The position numbers and the translations under genes are program-made. The notes under the pieces are model-generated. The model did not search any database. It saw only the letters and a list, made by a program, of their open reading frames with translations, and had not been told where the DNA came from. Of a stretch of 64,000 nt of DNA, positions 33,613-44,051 are shown piece by piece. Position 1 is the stretch's first letter, and each line of letters begins with the position of its first letter. Source of the stretch: Moraxella sp. K1664 (GTDB lineage: Bacteria > Pseudomonadota > Gammaproteobacteria > Pseudomonadales > Moraxellaceae); the NCBI RefSeq assembly GCF_039693965.1, contig NZ_CP155576.1:2108001-2172000 (forward strand), in the 5' to 3' direction.

Positions 33613-35412
33613 TTATTCAGCTTTTTCTTTTTCACGCACACGAATGCCAAGCTCACGCAGTTGCTTATTATCCACGCCAGCAGGGGCTTCGGTGAGCGGA
33701 CATTCTGCCGTTTTGGTCTTAGGAAAGGCAATAACGTCCCGAATAGAGCTTGCTCCTGTCATGAGCATGACCAAACGGTCAAGACCAAATGCCAATCCGC
33801 CATGCGGTGGCGCACCGTATTTTAGGGCGTTCAGTAGGAAGCTAAATTTCTCTTCGGCTTCGGCTTCATTAATGCCTAGTGCTTCAAAGACTGCCTTTTG
33901 CATATCTAGGGTATTGATACGAAGACTTCCACCGCCAATCTCGGTACCGTTTAGCACCATGTCATAAGCGATAGACAGAGCGGTCTCTGGGCTGTTTTTC
34001 ATCTCTTCTACTGTGCCTTTTGGCTTGGTAAATGGGTGGTGAACTGATGTCCACTTACCGTCATCAGTCTCTTCAAACATGGGGAAATCCACAACCCATA
34101 GTGGAGCCCACTCACAGGTCAAAAGATTTAAATCATGACCGATTTTGACACGCAACGCACCCATAGCGTCATTAACCACTTTGGCTTTGTCGGCACCAAA
34201 GAAAATGATGTCGCCATTTTCGGCACCTGTGCGTTTGATAAGTTCTACAAGCACGTCATCGGTCATATTTTTGATGATAGGCGATTGTAGTCCGCTTTCT
34301 TTATCTACGCCGTTGTTGATGTTAGATACATCATTTACCTTGATGTAGGCTAGACCTTTTGCCCCATAAATGCCAACAAATTTGGTGTAGTCATCAATCT
34401 GGCGACGCGTAATCTCACCACCTTTTGGAATGCGTAGGGCAACCACACGACCTTTGGGGTCTGCCGCAGGGGCGGAGAATACTTTAAACTCCACGTTTTG
34501 CATGATGTCCGCCACGTCCACAAGTTTTAGTGGAATACGCAAATCAGGCTTGTCGGACGCATAATCACGCATGGCTTGTGAGTACGGCATACGCTCAAAT
34601 TTATCAAATTTTACGTCCAAAAGTTCATCAAATAGCTTGGTGGTCATGCCTTCCATTAAGTCCATGATGTCGTTGTCATCAAGGAATGAGGTCTCGACGT
34701 CAATTTGGGTAAATTCAGGCTGGCGGTCGGCACGCAAATCTTCATCACGGAAACACTTGGCGATTTGATAATAACGGTCAATACCGCCTACCATAAGAAG
34801 CTGTTTGAATAGCTGTGGCGACTGTGGCAGGGCATAAAACTCGCCATTAGACACACGGCTTGGCACAAGGTAATCCCTTGCCCCTTCTGGGGTGGCACGA
34901 GTTAGGATAGGTGTTTCAACGTCCAAAAAGCCATGCTCGTCTAGGTAGTTGCGGATAAGGCTTGTTACCTTTGAGCGAAAACGCAAGCGGTCAAGCATTT
35001 CAGGACGGCGAATGTCAAGGAAGCGGTATTTTAGGCGTAGCTCTTCTGAAACGTTGCTAAAATCATCGTTTAGCGGAAATGGTGGCGTTTCGCTCGTGGC
35101 AAGGGTTTCAATTTCTTTGGCAAGAAGTTCAATTTGACCGCTTTTCATGTTGGGGTTTTGGGTGCCTTCGTATCTGGCACGCACACGCCCTGTGATTTTT
35201 AGGATAAATTCAGAACGTGCCTTATCAGCGGTGGCAAAGGCTTCTGGCGTGTCGGGGTCAATGACGACTTGTAATAGTCCGTCCCGGTCTCTCATGTCCA
35301 AGAAAATTACGCCCCCGTGGTCGCGACGGCGGTGTACCCAGCCGACAACGGTAATGGTTTGGTCAATGTAGCTTTCGGTAACACTACCGCAATATTCTGT
35401 GCGAATTGCCAT
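33613..35412 (-). CDS. aspS: aspartyl-tRNA synthetase
   Basis: Class II aaRS of the bacterial type, 599 residues. N-terminal OB-fold anticodon domain ([20 protein letters not shown]), motif 2 [16 protein letters not shown], the bacterial GAD insertion (around [18 protein letters not shown]), and motif 3 [15 protein letters not shown]. Whether it also mischarges tRNA(Asn) is not visible. It heads a reverse operon that continues into lpxL and three LOS glycosyltransferases. Its promoter must lie between 35413 and the divergent antiporter gene. Confidence 0.97.
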   Translation of the reverse strand: MAIRTEYCGSVTESYIDQTITVVGWVHRRRDHGGVIFLDMRDRDGLLQVVIDPDTPEAFATADKARSEFILKITGRVRARYEGTQNPNMKSGQIELLAKEIETLATSETPPFPLNDDFSNVSEELRLKYRFLDIRRPEMLDRLRFRSKVTSLIRNYLDEHGFLDVETPILTRATPEGARDYLVPSRVSNGEFYALPQSPQLFKQLLMVGGIDRYYQIAKCFRDEDLRADRQPEFTQIDVETSFLDDNDIMDLMEGMTTKLFDELLDVKFDKFERMPYSQAMRDYASDKPDLRIPLKLVDVADIMQNVEFKVFSAPAADPKGRVVALRIPKGGEITRRQIDDYTKFVGIYGAKGLAYIKVNDVSNINNGVDKESGLQSPIIKNMTDDVLVELIKRTGAENGDIIFFGADKAKVVNDAMGALRVKIGHDLNLLTCEWAPLWVVDFPMFEETDDGKWTSVHHPFTKPKGTVEEMKNSPETALSIAYDMVLNGTEIGGGSLRINTLDMQKAVFEALGINEAEAEEKFSFLLNALKYGAPPHGGLAFGLDRLVMLMTGASSIRDVIAFPKTKTAECPLTEAPAGVDNKQLRELGIRVREKEKAE

Positions 35413-35687
35413 AAATTTGCCTTTTTTAAAGTTGCTTTAATTTTGAAAAAGTTGAAACCTGCTATTATGCCTTTAAAATGCAATTTGGGCAAGTTTTTTT
35501 GTAAAAATTTGTCAAAAGGATATGACGGAGCAAGTTATCCCTTTGAGCATTTTTGACACTGGCTTTTGGACAAAAATTGGCACGTTTGGGGCGATTTTGT
35601 GTTACAATTAGTCTTTTTGACTTACCCTTTGGCGATTGACCGCTGTCAAGTTTTGCCCACAAATTACCCAACCCAAAAAGGAGCGTG

Positions 35688-37550
35688 ATGGACACCCTAA
35701 ATATTTTGTACCTTGTCTCGGCGGTGCTGATTTTTGTAAGTATTATGACAAGCCAGTTGTCGGCTCGTTTGGGCGTGCCTTTGCTGTTGTTCTTTTTGGG
35801 CGTGGGTGTGCTTGCTGGCGAAGAAGGGATTTTGGGGATTGAGTTTGAGCAGTATGCCCTTGCTAATTTTATCGGACAAGCTGCCCTTGCGTGCATTTTG
35901 CTTGATGGGGGACTTAGAACGTCTCTCAACTCGTTTCGGGTGGGGTTAAAACCTGCCGTTACCCTTGCCACTTGGGGCGTTGTGGCAACTGTATTGACGC
36001 TTGGGGTGTTTATTGCGTATCTTTTGGGGGTGGACTGGCGACTTGGGCTGTTGATTGCCGCCATTGTGGGCAGTACCGATGCGGCGGCTGTTTTTAGCCT
36101 GCTTAGAAATGGTGGGGTCAAGCTCAACGACCGTGTGCAAGCAACGCTTGAACTTGAATCGGGGGCGAACGACCCGTTGGCGATTTTGCTTGTTACGGTC
36201 ATGATTGCCCTAAACCTTGACCCCGAAAGCCAAACAATCTGGACAATTTTGTCGCTACTTGCCACCCAAATTGGCGTGGGGCTGGTCATGGGCGTGGTGT
36301 CGGGCTTTGTGCTGTCAAAACTGCTCCCCAAGGTGCATTTGGCGGACGGTATGTATGCCATTTTGATTATGTCAGCAGGCATGGCGGTATTTGGGGCGAC
36401 CAACCTGTTGGGCGGTTCGGGCTTTTTGGCGGTGTATTTGACGGGCGTGGCGATTGGTAATACCAAAGTGCGTGCCACCGAACACGTCCTTCGGGTCATG
36501 GACAGTTTTGCGTGGCTATCGCAGGCGGTGCTGTTTGTGGTGCTGGGGCTACTGGTTACGCCATCTAGTCTTTTGCAAGTGTGGCATTACTCTTTGATTG
36601 TGTTTTTATTTTTGTTGTTTGTCGCTCGTCCGTTTGCGGTCATGACAAGCCTGTTGCCTTTTGGCTTTAATTGGCGTGAAATTGGCTTTATCTCATGGGT
36701 GGGTCTGCGTGGGGCAGTACCGATTACCCTTGCCATTATTCCCATCATGATGGCAGTTCCCCAAGCCAATTTGGCGTTCAACATCGCCTTTGGGCTTGTG
36801 ATTTTGTCGCTACTTGCCCAAGGGGCGACCATTCCTTTTATGTCCAGAGCCTTTGGGGTATGGGTGCCAACCGATAGCGAACCAAAGGCGGAGCATGAGA
36901 TTTGGGTAGGCGACCATGCCAATATTACGCTTTATGAATTTGAAGTGGGCAAGGGGGCGTTTGCCGTGGGACGACACCCTGTCAATATCTCAAGCCGTTT
37001 TAATGCTAATGATGTCAATTTGTTTGCGGTGGTAAGAAACGACCATTTGCTTGTTGTCAATGACGACACGGCATTGCGAGCGGGCGATGTGGTGTGGTAT
37101 GCCATGAGTGGGGACAATGCCAGCTCTGTGGCAAAGATTTTTAACAACTCTGCCACCCAATACCAAAAAACAAGCGAGTTTTATGGCGATTGGCTACTGT
37201 CTCCCCACATCAAAATTGCCGATTTGCCGTTTTTTAGCGGTGGGCAATCCTTGCTCAAAACAGACCGACCCAGCACGTCCAAATCCACCAAAAAAACGCC
37301 CTTTGACTTTTTTGAAGTATTTACCCCACCCAAATCAACGCTTGGCGGAATTGATGATGAGTTGATTGAAATATTTGATAAGCACAAAAATGAGACCATC
37401 GAAGAGTATATGCTAAACCATTTTCATGCTGAGCCTGTCAGTGGCGATAAGGTGCGACTCAACGACCATTGGAGTCTCATTGTGCGTGATGTGGACAATC
37501 GGGGCAGACTGCGTGGCGTGGGGCTAAAAAATACGGTCAAAAAGGAATAA
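35688..37550 (+). CDS. cvrA: K+/H+ antiporter, CvrA/NhaP2 type
   Basis: CPA1-family monovalent cation/proton antiporter with a cytoplasmic regulatory tail. About twelve TM segments occupy residues 1-390, including the ATVVGSTDAAAVF-like stretch (here AAIVGSTDAAAVFSLL) and ESGANDPLAILLV, the ion-binding Asp motif. A TrkA-C domain (about 400-480, AVGRHPVNISSRF) and a CorC/HlyC-like terminal region follow. ATG 35688 is chosen because AAGGAG lies at the right spacing; the GTG just before it is less likely. Length of 620 is slightly above the E. coli protein (578). Confidence 0.93.
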   Translation: MDTLNILYLVSAVLIFVSIMTSQLSARLGVPLLLFFLGVGVLAGEEGILGIEFEQYALANFIGQAALACILLDGGLRTSLNSFRVGLKPAVTLATWGVVATVLTLGVFIAYLLGVDWRLGLLIAAIVGSTDAAAVFSLLRNGGVKLNDRVQATLELESGANDPLAILLVTVMIALNLDPESQTIWTILSLLATQIGVGLVMGVVSGFVLSKLLPKVHLADGMYAILIMSAGMAVFGATNLLGGSGFLAVYLTGVAIGNTKVRATEHVLRVMDSFAWLSQAVLFVVLGLLVTPSSLLQVWHYSLIVFLFLLFVARPFAVMTSLLPFGFNWREIGFISWVGLRGAVPITLAIIPIMMAVPQANLAFNIAFGLVILSLLAQGATIPFMSRAFGVWVPTDSEPKAEHEIWVGDHANITLYEFEVGKGAFAVGRHPVNISSRFNANDVNLFAVVRNDHLLVVNDDTALRAGDVVWYAMSGDNASSVAKIFNNSATQYQKTSEFYGDWLLSPHIKIADLPFFSGGQSLLKTDRPSTSKSTKKTPFDFFEVFTPPKSTLGGIDDELIEIFDKHKNETIEEYMLNHFHAEPVSGDKVRLNDHWSLIVRDVDNRGRLRGVGLKNTVKKE

Positions 37551-37613
37551 GGGACTTTTAAAACGCCAAACAAACCCCATTATTTTTTAAAATTTATCAA
37601 AAAAGGTAAAACC

Positions 37614-38597
37614 ATGCTATTTCATTCATCAAAAAAGCCGACTGAATTATCCATTATTCATCTTAATAAACTCCAAGACAAACGCCAAGAGCAACTCAAA
37701 GACGCTCTAAAAAACAGCCAAAAAGACGACAAAAAATGCGGTCTGTTTGGCAAATTGTACAAAAAAGCCAAAGATAAGGCAAAAGACAAAAAAGACAAGG
37801 CGGACGATAAGAACAAGGGCGACAACAAAAGCGTCTTTGTCCTAGATTTTGACGGCGACATCAAAGCGTCTGCGGTGGCTCATCTGCGTGAAGAGATTAG
37901 CGTGATTATCAGCTCGGCAAAATCAGGCGATGAAGTGGTGGTACGTTTGGAGAGTGGTGGCGGACAGGTGAATGCTTATGGTTTGGCAAGTGCTCAACTT
38001 GCTCGCCTAAAACAAGCAGGGCTTATTCTCACCGTCTGCGTGGACAAAATCTCGGCAAGTGGTGGCTATATGATGGCGTGTGTGGCGGACAAGATTATCG
38101 CCAGTGATTTTGCGGTCATCGGCTCGGTGGGTGTGGTAAGCCAGTTGCCTAATTTTAATAAACTTCTTAAAAAGCATGATGTGGATTTTGAGCAATTTAC
38201 CGCAGGCGAGTACAAGCGTACCGTTACCATGTTTGGCGAAAATGACGATGAAGACCGTGCCAAGCACCAAGCGGACATTGACCGCATTCATGAATTGTTT
38301 AAAACCTTTGTCAAAACGCACCGCCCAAGCCTAGATGTGGAGAAGATTGCCACAGGCGAGATTTGGTTTGGGCAGGACGCTTTGGATTTGGGGCTTGTTG
38401 ATGCAATTGGTACGTCCGATGCCTATGTGCTTGAACTGATGAAAGAGCATGATGTTTTTGTATTACACACTCGCACCAAGCCGACTTTGGCAGAAAAGTT
38501 AGGCTTGTCTGAACAAATGGGCGTAAAGATGGGTGATATGGTTGGACAAATGGTGTCATCGGTAGGCGAACAACTTGCCAAATATCAACGTCCTTAA
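37614..38597 (+). CDS. sohB: SohB-type S49 peptidase lacking the usual N-terminal TM anchor
   Basis: Signal-peptide-peptidase-like serine protease. The catalytic Ser149 is in SASGGYMMAC and the Lys201 in TAGEYKRTV, the S49 dyad. GSVGVVSQLPNFNKLLKKHD and RPSLDVEKIATGEIWFGQDA are SohB-like. At 327 residues it is shorter than E. coli SohB (349). The missing part is the N-terminal TM helix: the protein starts directly with the charged Lys-rich segment that normally follows that helix. No TM-coding sequence is found upstream in any frame. Confidence 0.92.
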   Translation: MLFHSSKKPTELSIIHLNKLQDKRQEQLKDALKNSQKDDKKCGLFGKLYKKAKDKAKDKKDKADDKNKGDNKSVFVLDFDGDIKASAVAHLREEISVIISSAKSGDEVVVRLESGGGQVNAYGLASAQLARLKQAGLILTVCVDKISASGGYMMACVADKIIASDFAVIGSVGVVSQLPNFNKLLKKHDVDFEQFTAGEYKRTVTMFGENDDEDRAKHQADIDRIHELFKTFVKTHRPSLDVEKIATGEIWFGQDALDLGLVDAIGTSDAYVLELMKEHDVFVLHTRTKPTLAEKLGLSEQMGVKMGDMVGQMVSSVGEQLAKYQRP

Positions 38598-38681
38598 AGA
38601 GTCTTACAAGTGATTGAATGTACACATCATTTTGCTTAAAATTTTGATAAAAATGGTGTAAAATAAGCCATTCAACTTTTT

Positions 38682-38710
38682 AAAAGCGGACAATGGTTGT
38701 TCGCTTTTTT
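38682..38710 (+). terminator. hairpin between sohB and SDR gene
   Basis: Imperfect stem AAAAGCGgACAA (38682-38693) with TTGTtCGCTTTT (38697-38708) and a T-run. Located 85 bases after sohB and 31 bases before the next ATG. It could end sohB transcription or attenuate the next gene. Confidence 0.7.
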
Positions 38711-38740
38711 ATTGATTTTAACGTATGATTTGGGTTGTTT

Positions 38741-39607
38741 ATGAAAAAACTGGAAGAAGTCTTTGCCAAAGCCGATAAGTTCGGACGAGTGGTTGCCAAT
38801 AGATTTAGCAAAATCAAAGATTTAAATGACATTCGTGGTATCGGTCAAGGCAAAACGGTGCTGATTACAGGAGCAAGCTCGGGGCTTGGGGCGATGATGG
38901 CTCGCAAATTTGCCTTTTTGGGCTATGATTTGGCGATTTGTGCCAGACGACTTGACCGCTTGGAGACCCTAAAAGCCGAGCTAGAAAAAGAATTTGGCGT
39001 AAAGGTTTATGTGCGTACGCTGGACGTTACGGTGTATGATGATGTCTTTACGGTGTTTGAAGACTTTGCCAAAGATGTGGAAAATGACGGTGGCACACTT
39101 GATAAAATTATCGTAAACGCAGGCGTGGGCGACAGCCGTGTCATCGGGCATGGGCGATTTGCGATAAATCGTGCCACTGCCGAAACCAACTTTATCTCCG
39201 CCCTTGCCCAGTGTGAATCCGCCATGCAGATTTTCCGCCGTCAAAACAGCGGTCATCTGGTGGTCATATCTAGCATGTCTGCGGTGCGTGGCTTACCACG
39301 TCATTTGACGACTTACGCCGCTGCCAAAGCAGGCTTGGCGGCTCTTGCCGAAGGGATACGAGCTGATACCATTAGTGAAAAACTGCCGATTACGGTGTCC
39401 ACAATCTACCCTGGTTATGTGCGTACCGACCTAAATATCGGAGCAAAATACCTGCCCTTTGAAGTGGAAGAAGACGAAGGGGCGGACGTGATTGTTAAAG
39501 CCATTGAAGCCAAGGTAGATGAAGCCTATGTCCCTGCGTGGCCGTGGTTGCCGATTGGACTGGGTATGAAATATTTACCGTTAAGACTGATTACCAAATT
39601 TTTGTAA
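38741..39607 (+). CDS. short-chain dehydrogenase/reductase
   Basis: 288-residue classical SDR. Residues 1-40 form a lysine-rich lead, then TGASSGLGAMMARKFAFLGY binds NAD(P), with ICARR after it suggesting NADP. The catalytic Ser is in VVISSMSAVRG and the Tyr-Lys pair in TTYAAAKAGLAAL. The C-terminal YLPLRLITKFL segment is hydrophobic. ATG 38741 is preferred to an upstream TTG. No Shine-Dalgarno is clear; substrate unknown. It is a single gene before tpx. Confidence 0.87.
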   Translation: MKKLEEVFAKADKFGRVVANRFSKIKDLNDIRGIGQGKTVLITGASSGLGAMMARKFAFLGYDLAICARRLDRLETLKAELEKEFGVKVYVRTLDVTVYDDVFTVFEDFAKDVENDGGTLDKIIVNAGVGDSRVIGHGRFAINRATAETNFISALAQCESAMQIFRRQNSGHLVVISSMSAVRGLPRHLTTYAAAKAGLAALAEGIRADTISEKLPITVSTIYPGYVRTDLNIGAKYLPFEVEEDEGADVIVKAIEAKVDEAYVPAWPWLPIGLGMKYLPLRLITKFL

Positions 39608-39688
39608 TTAAAAGGTATAGATGATTTGCATTTTATCCCAAAGCGGAGTAATATAGACTATCCCTTTACCGATAATATAGGAGTACGT

Positions 39689-40192
39689 ATGAGCAGTCAA
39701 ATTACCTTAGGTGGCAATGCCGTAGATGTGGCAGGCGAGTTTGCCAAAGTGGGCGAGACGGTCGCTGATTTTGTCTTAGTGGGCAATGATTTGGCGGATG
39801 TCAAATTGTCTGATTTTGCCGGCAAACGCAAGATTTTAAACATTTTTCCAAGCATTGACACGGACATTTGTGCCACGTCCGTGCGTGTGTTTAACCAAAA
39901 AACAGGTGAGCTTGATAACACCGTGGTACTGTGCATTTCGGCAGATTTGCCCTTTGCCCAAGCCCGTTTTTGTGGGGCGGAAGGACTGGATAATGTCAAA
40001 ACTTTGTCCGCTTTTAGAAATGCTGATGTCGCCAAAAACCTTGGCGTTGCCATGACATCAGGGGCGTTGGCAGGGCTAACTGCTCGTGCGGTCATTGTGC
40101 TAGATACCGATAACAAAGTGTTGCATAGCGAGCTTGTGCCAGAGATTAAGAGTGAGCCTGATTATGATAAGGCGTTGGCATCTTTGGCTTGA
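39689..40192 (+). CDS. tpx: thiol peroxidase (atypical 2-Cys peroxiredoxin)
   Basis: Reduces peroxides with thioredoxin as electron donor. 167 residues from [14 protein letters not shown]. Peroxidatic Cys61 lies in [10 protein letters not shown] with Thr58, and the resolving Cys is near residue 95 in ARFCGAEGL. Start 39689 has GGAG at the right distance; the same frame is open further upstream but gives no family similarity there. The length and both Cys match Tpx. Followed by a clear terminator. Confidence 0.95.
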   Translation: MSSQITLGGNAVDVAGEFAKVGETVADFVLVGNDLADVKLSDFAGKRKILNIFPSIDTDICATSVRVFNQKTGELDNTVVLCISADLPFAQARFCGAEGLDNVKTLSAFRNADVAKNLGVAMTSGALAGLTARAVIVLDTDNKVLHSELVPEIKSEPDYDKALASLA

Positions 40193-40211
40193 TTTACTTG
40201 GTTTGCTCAAA

Positions 40212-40240
40212 AAATAGCCCAAATATGGGCTATTTGTTTA
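40212..40240 (+). terminator. tpx terminator
   Basis: Stem AAATAGCCCA (40212-40221) with TGGGCTATTT (40226-40235) followed by GTTTA, 20 bases after the tpx stop. Confidence 0.88.
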
Positions 40241-40367
40241 ACGGTTTGAAATTTATTTAACATAATCCAATTTTTATCTGGTTATTATCTGTGATAAACA
40301 TCAAGTTCGTTAAATAAGTTCGTTAAATGGGATTTTCTAAGCGGACAATCCAAGCCGTTACCAAATA

Positions 40368-40398
40368 AAAACGCCCCAAATTTATTGGAGCGTTTTTT
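40368..40398 (-). terminator. pckG terminator
   Basis: Stem AAAACGCcCCAA (40368-40379) with TTGGaGCGTTTT (40385-40396). On the reverse strand the A-run becomes a T-run, so it serves pckG, whose stop is at 40424. Confidence 0.82.
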
Positions 40399-40423
40399 GT
40401 ACCAAAAGATGTCATATTATTGC

Positions 40424-42262
40424 TTATGACATGGTTTGTACGCCTTCTAGGATTTTGTCGGCGTGGTCGATTAGTGCTTGTGGCATACGCTCACCCAATT
40501 TGTCAAACAACTCTTTGTGGCTTTGGATTTCTTTGACCCACTCATCTTTGTTTTGACGGGTAACGGTTTCAAAGTCTTCTTTGGTAAAGTCAGAATGCGT
40601 CCAATTTAGGTCTTCATAAGTCGGCACAAGACCAATCGGTGTGGCATGAGCATTGGCATTGCCTTCACAGCGGTTGATGATCCATTCTAGCACACGCATA
40701 TTTTGTCCGAAACCCGGCCATACGAAGTCGCCATTTTCATCACGGCGGAACCAGTTAACCTTAAAGATTTTTGGCAGTTGCGTGCCATGTTCTTTAGTTA
40801 ATTTTTCTAGTTTTTCGCCCATTTCTAGCCAGTTAGTGAAGTAGTCTGCCATGTTGTAGCCAGCAAATGGGAGCATAGCAAATGGGTCTCTGCGGACAAC
40901 GCCCTGCTGACCAACTGCGGCAGCGGTGGTTTCAGAACCCATCGTGGCGGCTTTATATACGCCATCAATCCAATCGGGGGATTCAGAGATGAGTGGCACG
41001 GTGTCGGCACGGCGACCGCCAAAGATAAAGGCAGAGATTGGCACGCCTTCGGGATTTTCCCAGTTGGGGTCAATCGATGGGCATTGGCTTGCCGATACGG
41101 TAAAGCGGGCATTGGGGTGCGAGGCTTTCTCGGTGCCGTCATGCTTTTTGCCTTTCCAGTTGATGAGATTGTCTGGTACTTCTTTGGTTTTGCCTTCCCA
41201 CCATGCTTCGCCATCTTCGGTCATGGCAACGTTGGTATAGATGACATCATGCGATAGCGATGCCATGCAGTTGGAGTTGGTTTTGGTGTTGGTGCCAGGG
41301 GCGACACCAAAGAAACCTGCTTCGGGGTTGATGGCGTATAGTTTGCCGTCCGCCGATGGTTTAATCCAAGCAATGTCATCGCCCACGGTTTCGACTTTCC
41401 AGCCTTCATAGCCTGCTGGTGGGATAAGCATGGCGAAGTTGGTTTTGCCACAGGCGGATGGGAAGGCAGCTGCCACATAGTGCTTTTTGCCTTCGGGGTT
41501 CGTTACGCCTAGGATAAGCATGTGCTCGGCAAGCCAACCTTGTTCACGACCCATGACAGATGCAATGCGTAGGGCTAGGCATTTTTTACCAAGCAGGGCG
41601 TTACCGCCATAGCCTGAACCAAATGACCATATTTCACGAGTTTCTGGGTAGTGAACAATATACTTATCATCGTTGCATGGCCATGCCACATCTTTTTCAT
41701 CATCTGCCAATGGCTTGCCAACAGAATGCACACACGGAACAAATTCACCATCTGTGCCCAGCACCTCGTAAACTGCCTTGCCCATGCGAGCCATTTTACG
41801 CATACTGACAACCACATAAGGACTGTCGGTCAGCTCTATACCAATGTGGGCAATATGGCTGCCCAAAGGGCCCATACTAAATGGCACAACATACATGGTA
41901 CGCCCCGCCATGCAACCGTCAAATTTGTCATTTAAGATGGCACGCATCTCATTTGGGTCTTTCCAGTTATTTGTTGCTCCTGCGTCAATCTGTTTTTCGC
42001 TACAAATAAAAGTGCGGTCTTCAACACGAGCCACATCTGATGGGTCAGAAAATGCCAAATAAGAATCAGGATGTTTCTCTTCATTCAGTTTGACCATTGT
42101 GCCATTATCAATCATGAGTTGGATTAGGCGATCATACTCTTCTTGTGAACCATCACACCACTCAATGCGAGCAGGTTTGGTCAGTTTGGCAATCTTAGCA
42201 ACCCAATCAATGATGGCTTGATGGCGAACAAAATCAGGAGTGTTTAGAGTGATTGTGGTCAT
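40424..42262 (-). CDS. pckG: phosphoenolpyruvate carboxykinase (GTP)
   Basis: Converts oxaloacetate plus GTP to PEP plus CO2, for gluconeogenesis. 612 residues, the usual size of [24 protein letters not shown] near residue 270 holds the reactive Cys and P-loop (kinase-1a). [20 protein letters not shown] holds the metal site, and [13 protein letters not shown] contains conserved phosphate-binding residues. A single gene with its own terminator; the DASS-type C4-dicarboxylate/anion symporter gene lies directly upstream on the same strand, a plausible functional pairing for growth on organic acids. Confidence 0.96.
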   Translation of the reverse strand: MTTITLNTPDFVRHQAIIDWVAKIAKLTKPARIEWCDGSQEEYDRLIQLMIDNGTMVKLNEEKHPDSYLAFSDPSDVARVEDRTFICSEKQIDAGATNNWKDPNEMRAILNDKFDGCMAGRTMYVVPFSMGPLGSHIAHIGIELTDSPYVVVSMRKMARMGKAVYEVLGTDGEFVPCVHSVGKPLADDEKDVAWPCNDDKYIVHYPETREIWSFGSGYGGNALLGKKCLALRIASVMGREQGWLAEHMLILGVTNPEGKKHYVAAAFPSACGKTNFAMLIPPAGYEGWKVETVGDDIAWIKPSADGKLYAINPEAGFFGVAPGTNTKTNSNCMASLSHDVIYTNVAMTEDGEAWWEGKTKEVPDNLINWKGKKHDGTEKASHPNARFTVSASQCPSIDPNWENPEGVPISAFIFGGRRADTVPLISESPDWIDGVYKAATMGSETTAAAVGQQGVVRRDPFAMLPFAGYNMADYFTNWLEMGEKLEKLTKEHGTQLPKIFKVNWFRRDENGDFVWPGFGQNMRVLEWIINRCEGNANAHATPIGLVPTYEDLNWTHSDFTKEDFETVTRQNKDEWVKEIQSHKELFDKLGERMPQALIDHADKILEGVQTMS

Positions 42263-42390
42263 AAAAATCTCGCTTGATAAAAGTGGGTTTATGGTGAGTT
42301 ATTTATCAGTAGAATTAAAAAAATACGCTATTAAACCATATTTTCTTATGAATTGTAATATTTATTTTTTTAAAAAATGAATGTATTTTC

Positions 42391-42422
42391 AAAAAAAATG
42401 AACATATCTGAATATGTTCATT
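42391..42422 (-). terminator. terminator of the DASS symporter gene
   Basis: Reverse-strand stem from AATGAACATAT (42397-42407) and ATATGTTCATT (42412-42422), followed on that strand by a run of T (A-run at 42391-42398). The stem is AT-rich but perfect over 11 bp. The perfect symmetry also allows an operator role. Confidence 0.7.
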
Positions 42423-42456
42423 TTAGGTTAAGTACTGATATATTAAAGTCAAGAGA

Positions 42457-43911
42457 CTATCTTAAAAAGAAAAAAGCCCATATTGTAACGATGGCAATGG
42501 ATATGAAGTTTAGGATAAGACCAACTTGCATCATCTCTTTTTGTTTGATGTATCCTGTGCCCATGACGATGGCATTTGGTGGTGTGGCAACAGGTAACAT
42601 AAACGCACAAGAAGCGCCGATGCCAATGACCATGATAAGTGCCTCAGGGGGAAGACCAAGCTGTACGCCAATCGGAGCAAATAGTGGCACAAGTAAGGCG
42701 GCAGAGGCGGTATTTGAGGTGAATTCGGTCAAGAAGATAATGAATGCAGTGATTGCCAAAATAACTACAAATATCGGTGCAACCGATAAGGCATTGGCGA
42801 TTTGCTCGCCAAGCAAGGCAGAGGCACCCGAGTCTTTCATGATATTAGATAGAGCGATACCGCCACCAAAGAGCATGAGTACGCCCCAGTCGGTATTATC
42901 AGACACTTGTTTCCAGCTGACCAAACCGCAGGCAAGCACCGCAACCGCTGCTGATAGAGCGATGATGGTGTCGGGGGATTTAAAGGCGAACATCTCACCG
43001 AGTTGTTTGCCAAAAATCCATGATAGGGCAGTAGCCACGAAGACAACGATGGTTAAAATGCGTGATGGTGTCCATGGAATGATCTCATCGGTCATGACCA
43101 CATTCTGTTTTAGGTTGGGTTTTAAAAAGACGTACATCGCCCCAAGCAGTATCGGAAGCATGACAAGCATCATCGGTACACCAAATTTCATCCACTCTAT
43201 AAAACTAAGCTCCAATGCTTTGGCAGCAATACCGTTTGGTGGTGAACCAATCATCGTGCCCAATCCGCCGATACTGGCACAATAGGCGATACCTAGTAGG
43301 ACAAACAAAAAGGTAGAACGGTCTTTTTCTTTGTCAATCTGCCCCAAAAGTCCCAATGCCAATGGCAACATCATGGCGGCAGTTGCGGTGTTGCTAATCC
43401 ACATGGACAAAATGGCGGTGGCAAAAAAGATGTAAAACACCGCCAAGCCCAGCTTGCCCCCTGCCAGTTTGACCAAGCCAAAAGCGATTTTGCGGTCAAG
43501 TTTTTGCACATGCAACGTGGCAGCAAGGGCAAAACCGCCAAAGAATACAAAGATGATGGGGTCGGCAAAACTTGCCAAGGCTTTTTTGGTGTCAAACTCA
43601 GGCACGCCAACCAGCACCGCAAGAATCGGCACTAAGATGGCAGTGGCGGTGACGTGAATGGCTTCGGTCAGCCATAATGTGCCGATAAAGACAAGTATCG
43701 CCAAGCCTTTATTGACGTCGGTGCCAAACGGCATGACTTGATATAATATGATGGAGACGATGGTGGCGACGGCAAAAATAATCATGCCCTTGATGGCGTC
43801 TTTGGTGATGACACCTGATGGCGTTTCGTCGTTACTGTCACCCATAAAGTCGGTGTCTAAGGTAAGCTCGGAGACGTGTTCGTCGTTGTGGGGTTTTTTA
43901 GAGTCAGTCAT
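42457..43911 (-). CDS. DASS family sodium/dicarboxylate or anion symporter
   Basis: 484-residue inner-membrane transporter of the DASS (SLC13, CitMHS-related) family, with about eleven to twelve TM segments. Both Asn-containing signature loops are present: WISNTATAAMMLPLAL in the first half and EFTSNTASAALLVPLF in the second, each the S-N-T motif that binds carboxylate and sodium. IGSPPNGIA and ATPPNAIVMG are the paired loops. A 45-residue acidic N-terminus precedes the first TM. The likely substrates are C4-dicarboxylates; sulfate is less likely. Its leader holds a long imperfect hairpin. Confidence 0.9.
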   Translation of the reverse strand: MTDSKKPHNDEHVSELTLDTDFMGDSNDETPSGVITKDAIKGMIIFAVATIVSIILYQVMPFGTDVNKGLAILVFIGTLWLTEAIHVTATAILVPILAVLVGVPEFDTKKALASFADPIIFVFFGGFALAATLHVQKLDRKIAFGLVKLAGGKLGLAVFYIFFATAILSMWISNTATAAMMLPLALGLLGQIDKEKDRSTFLFVLLGIAYCASIGGLGTMIGSPPNGIAAKALELSFIEWMKFGVPMMLVMLPILLGAMYVFLKPNLKQNVVMTDEIIPWTPSRILTIVVFVATALSWIFGKQLGEMFAFKSPDTIIALSAAVAVLACGLVSWKQVSDNTDWGVLMLFGGGIALSNIMKDSGASALLGEQIANALSVAPIFVVILAITAFIIFLTEFTSNTASAALLVPLFAPIGVQLGLPPEALIMVIGIGASCAFMLPVATPPNAIVMGTGYIKQKEMMQVGLILNFISIAIVTIWAFFFLR

Positions 43912-43991
43912 GATTTTCCTTTTTCATCAAATACATGTCATCGCTTGAAAATCAGTCATTGAAAGGTCAATTAGTGAGCATGCATAAAAAT

Positions 43992-44051
43992 GCCAATATC
44001 AACACATCATGACTGATGGTTCCTTGTGGTGTCATGTGCGTTGGTATTGGC
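43992..44051 (-). promoter_or_regulatory. long imperfect inverted repeat upstream of the DASS gene
   Basis: GCCAATATCAACACATCATGAC (43992-44013) faces GTCATGTGCGTTGGTATTGGC (44031-44051), pairing nearly throughout with a 17-base loop. It lies about 80 bases upstream of the symporter ATG at 43911, so it may fold in the mRNA leader or be a protein site. The rest of the gap 43912-44337 shows no gene. Confidence 0.6.

Noticed and set aside
35465-36499. 344-residue reverse reading frame opposite the cvrA antiporter gene
   Set aside because: It lies opposite an unambiguous membrane transporter, is rich in Ser/Thr/Pro/Ala as expected for an antisense frame, has no recognisable domain and no ribosome site.
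42377-43285. 302-residue forward reading frame opposite the DASS symporter
   Set aside because: An antisense shadow of a clear transporter gene. Composition is biased and no family motif is present.
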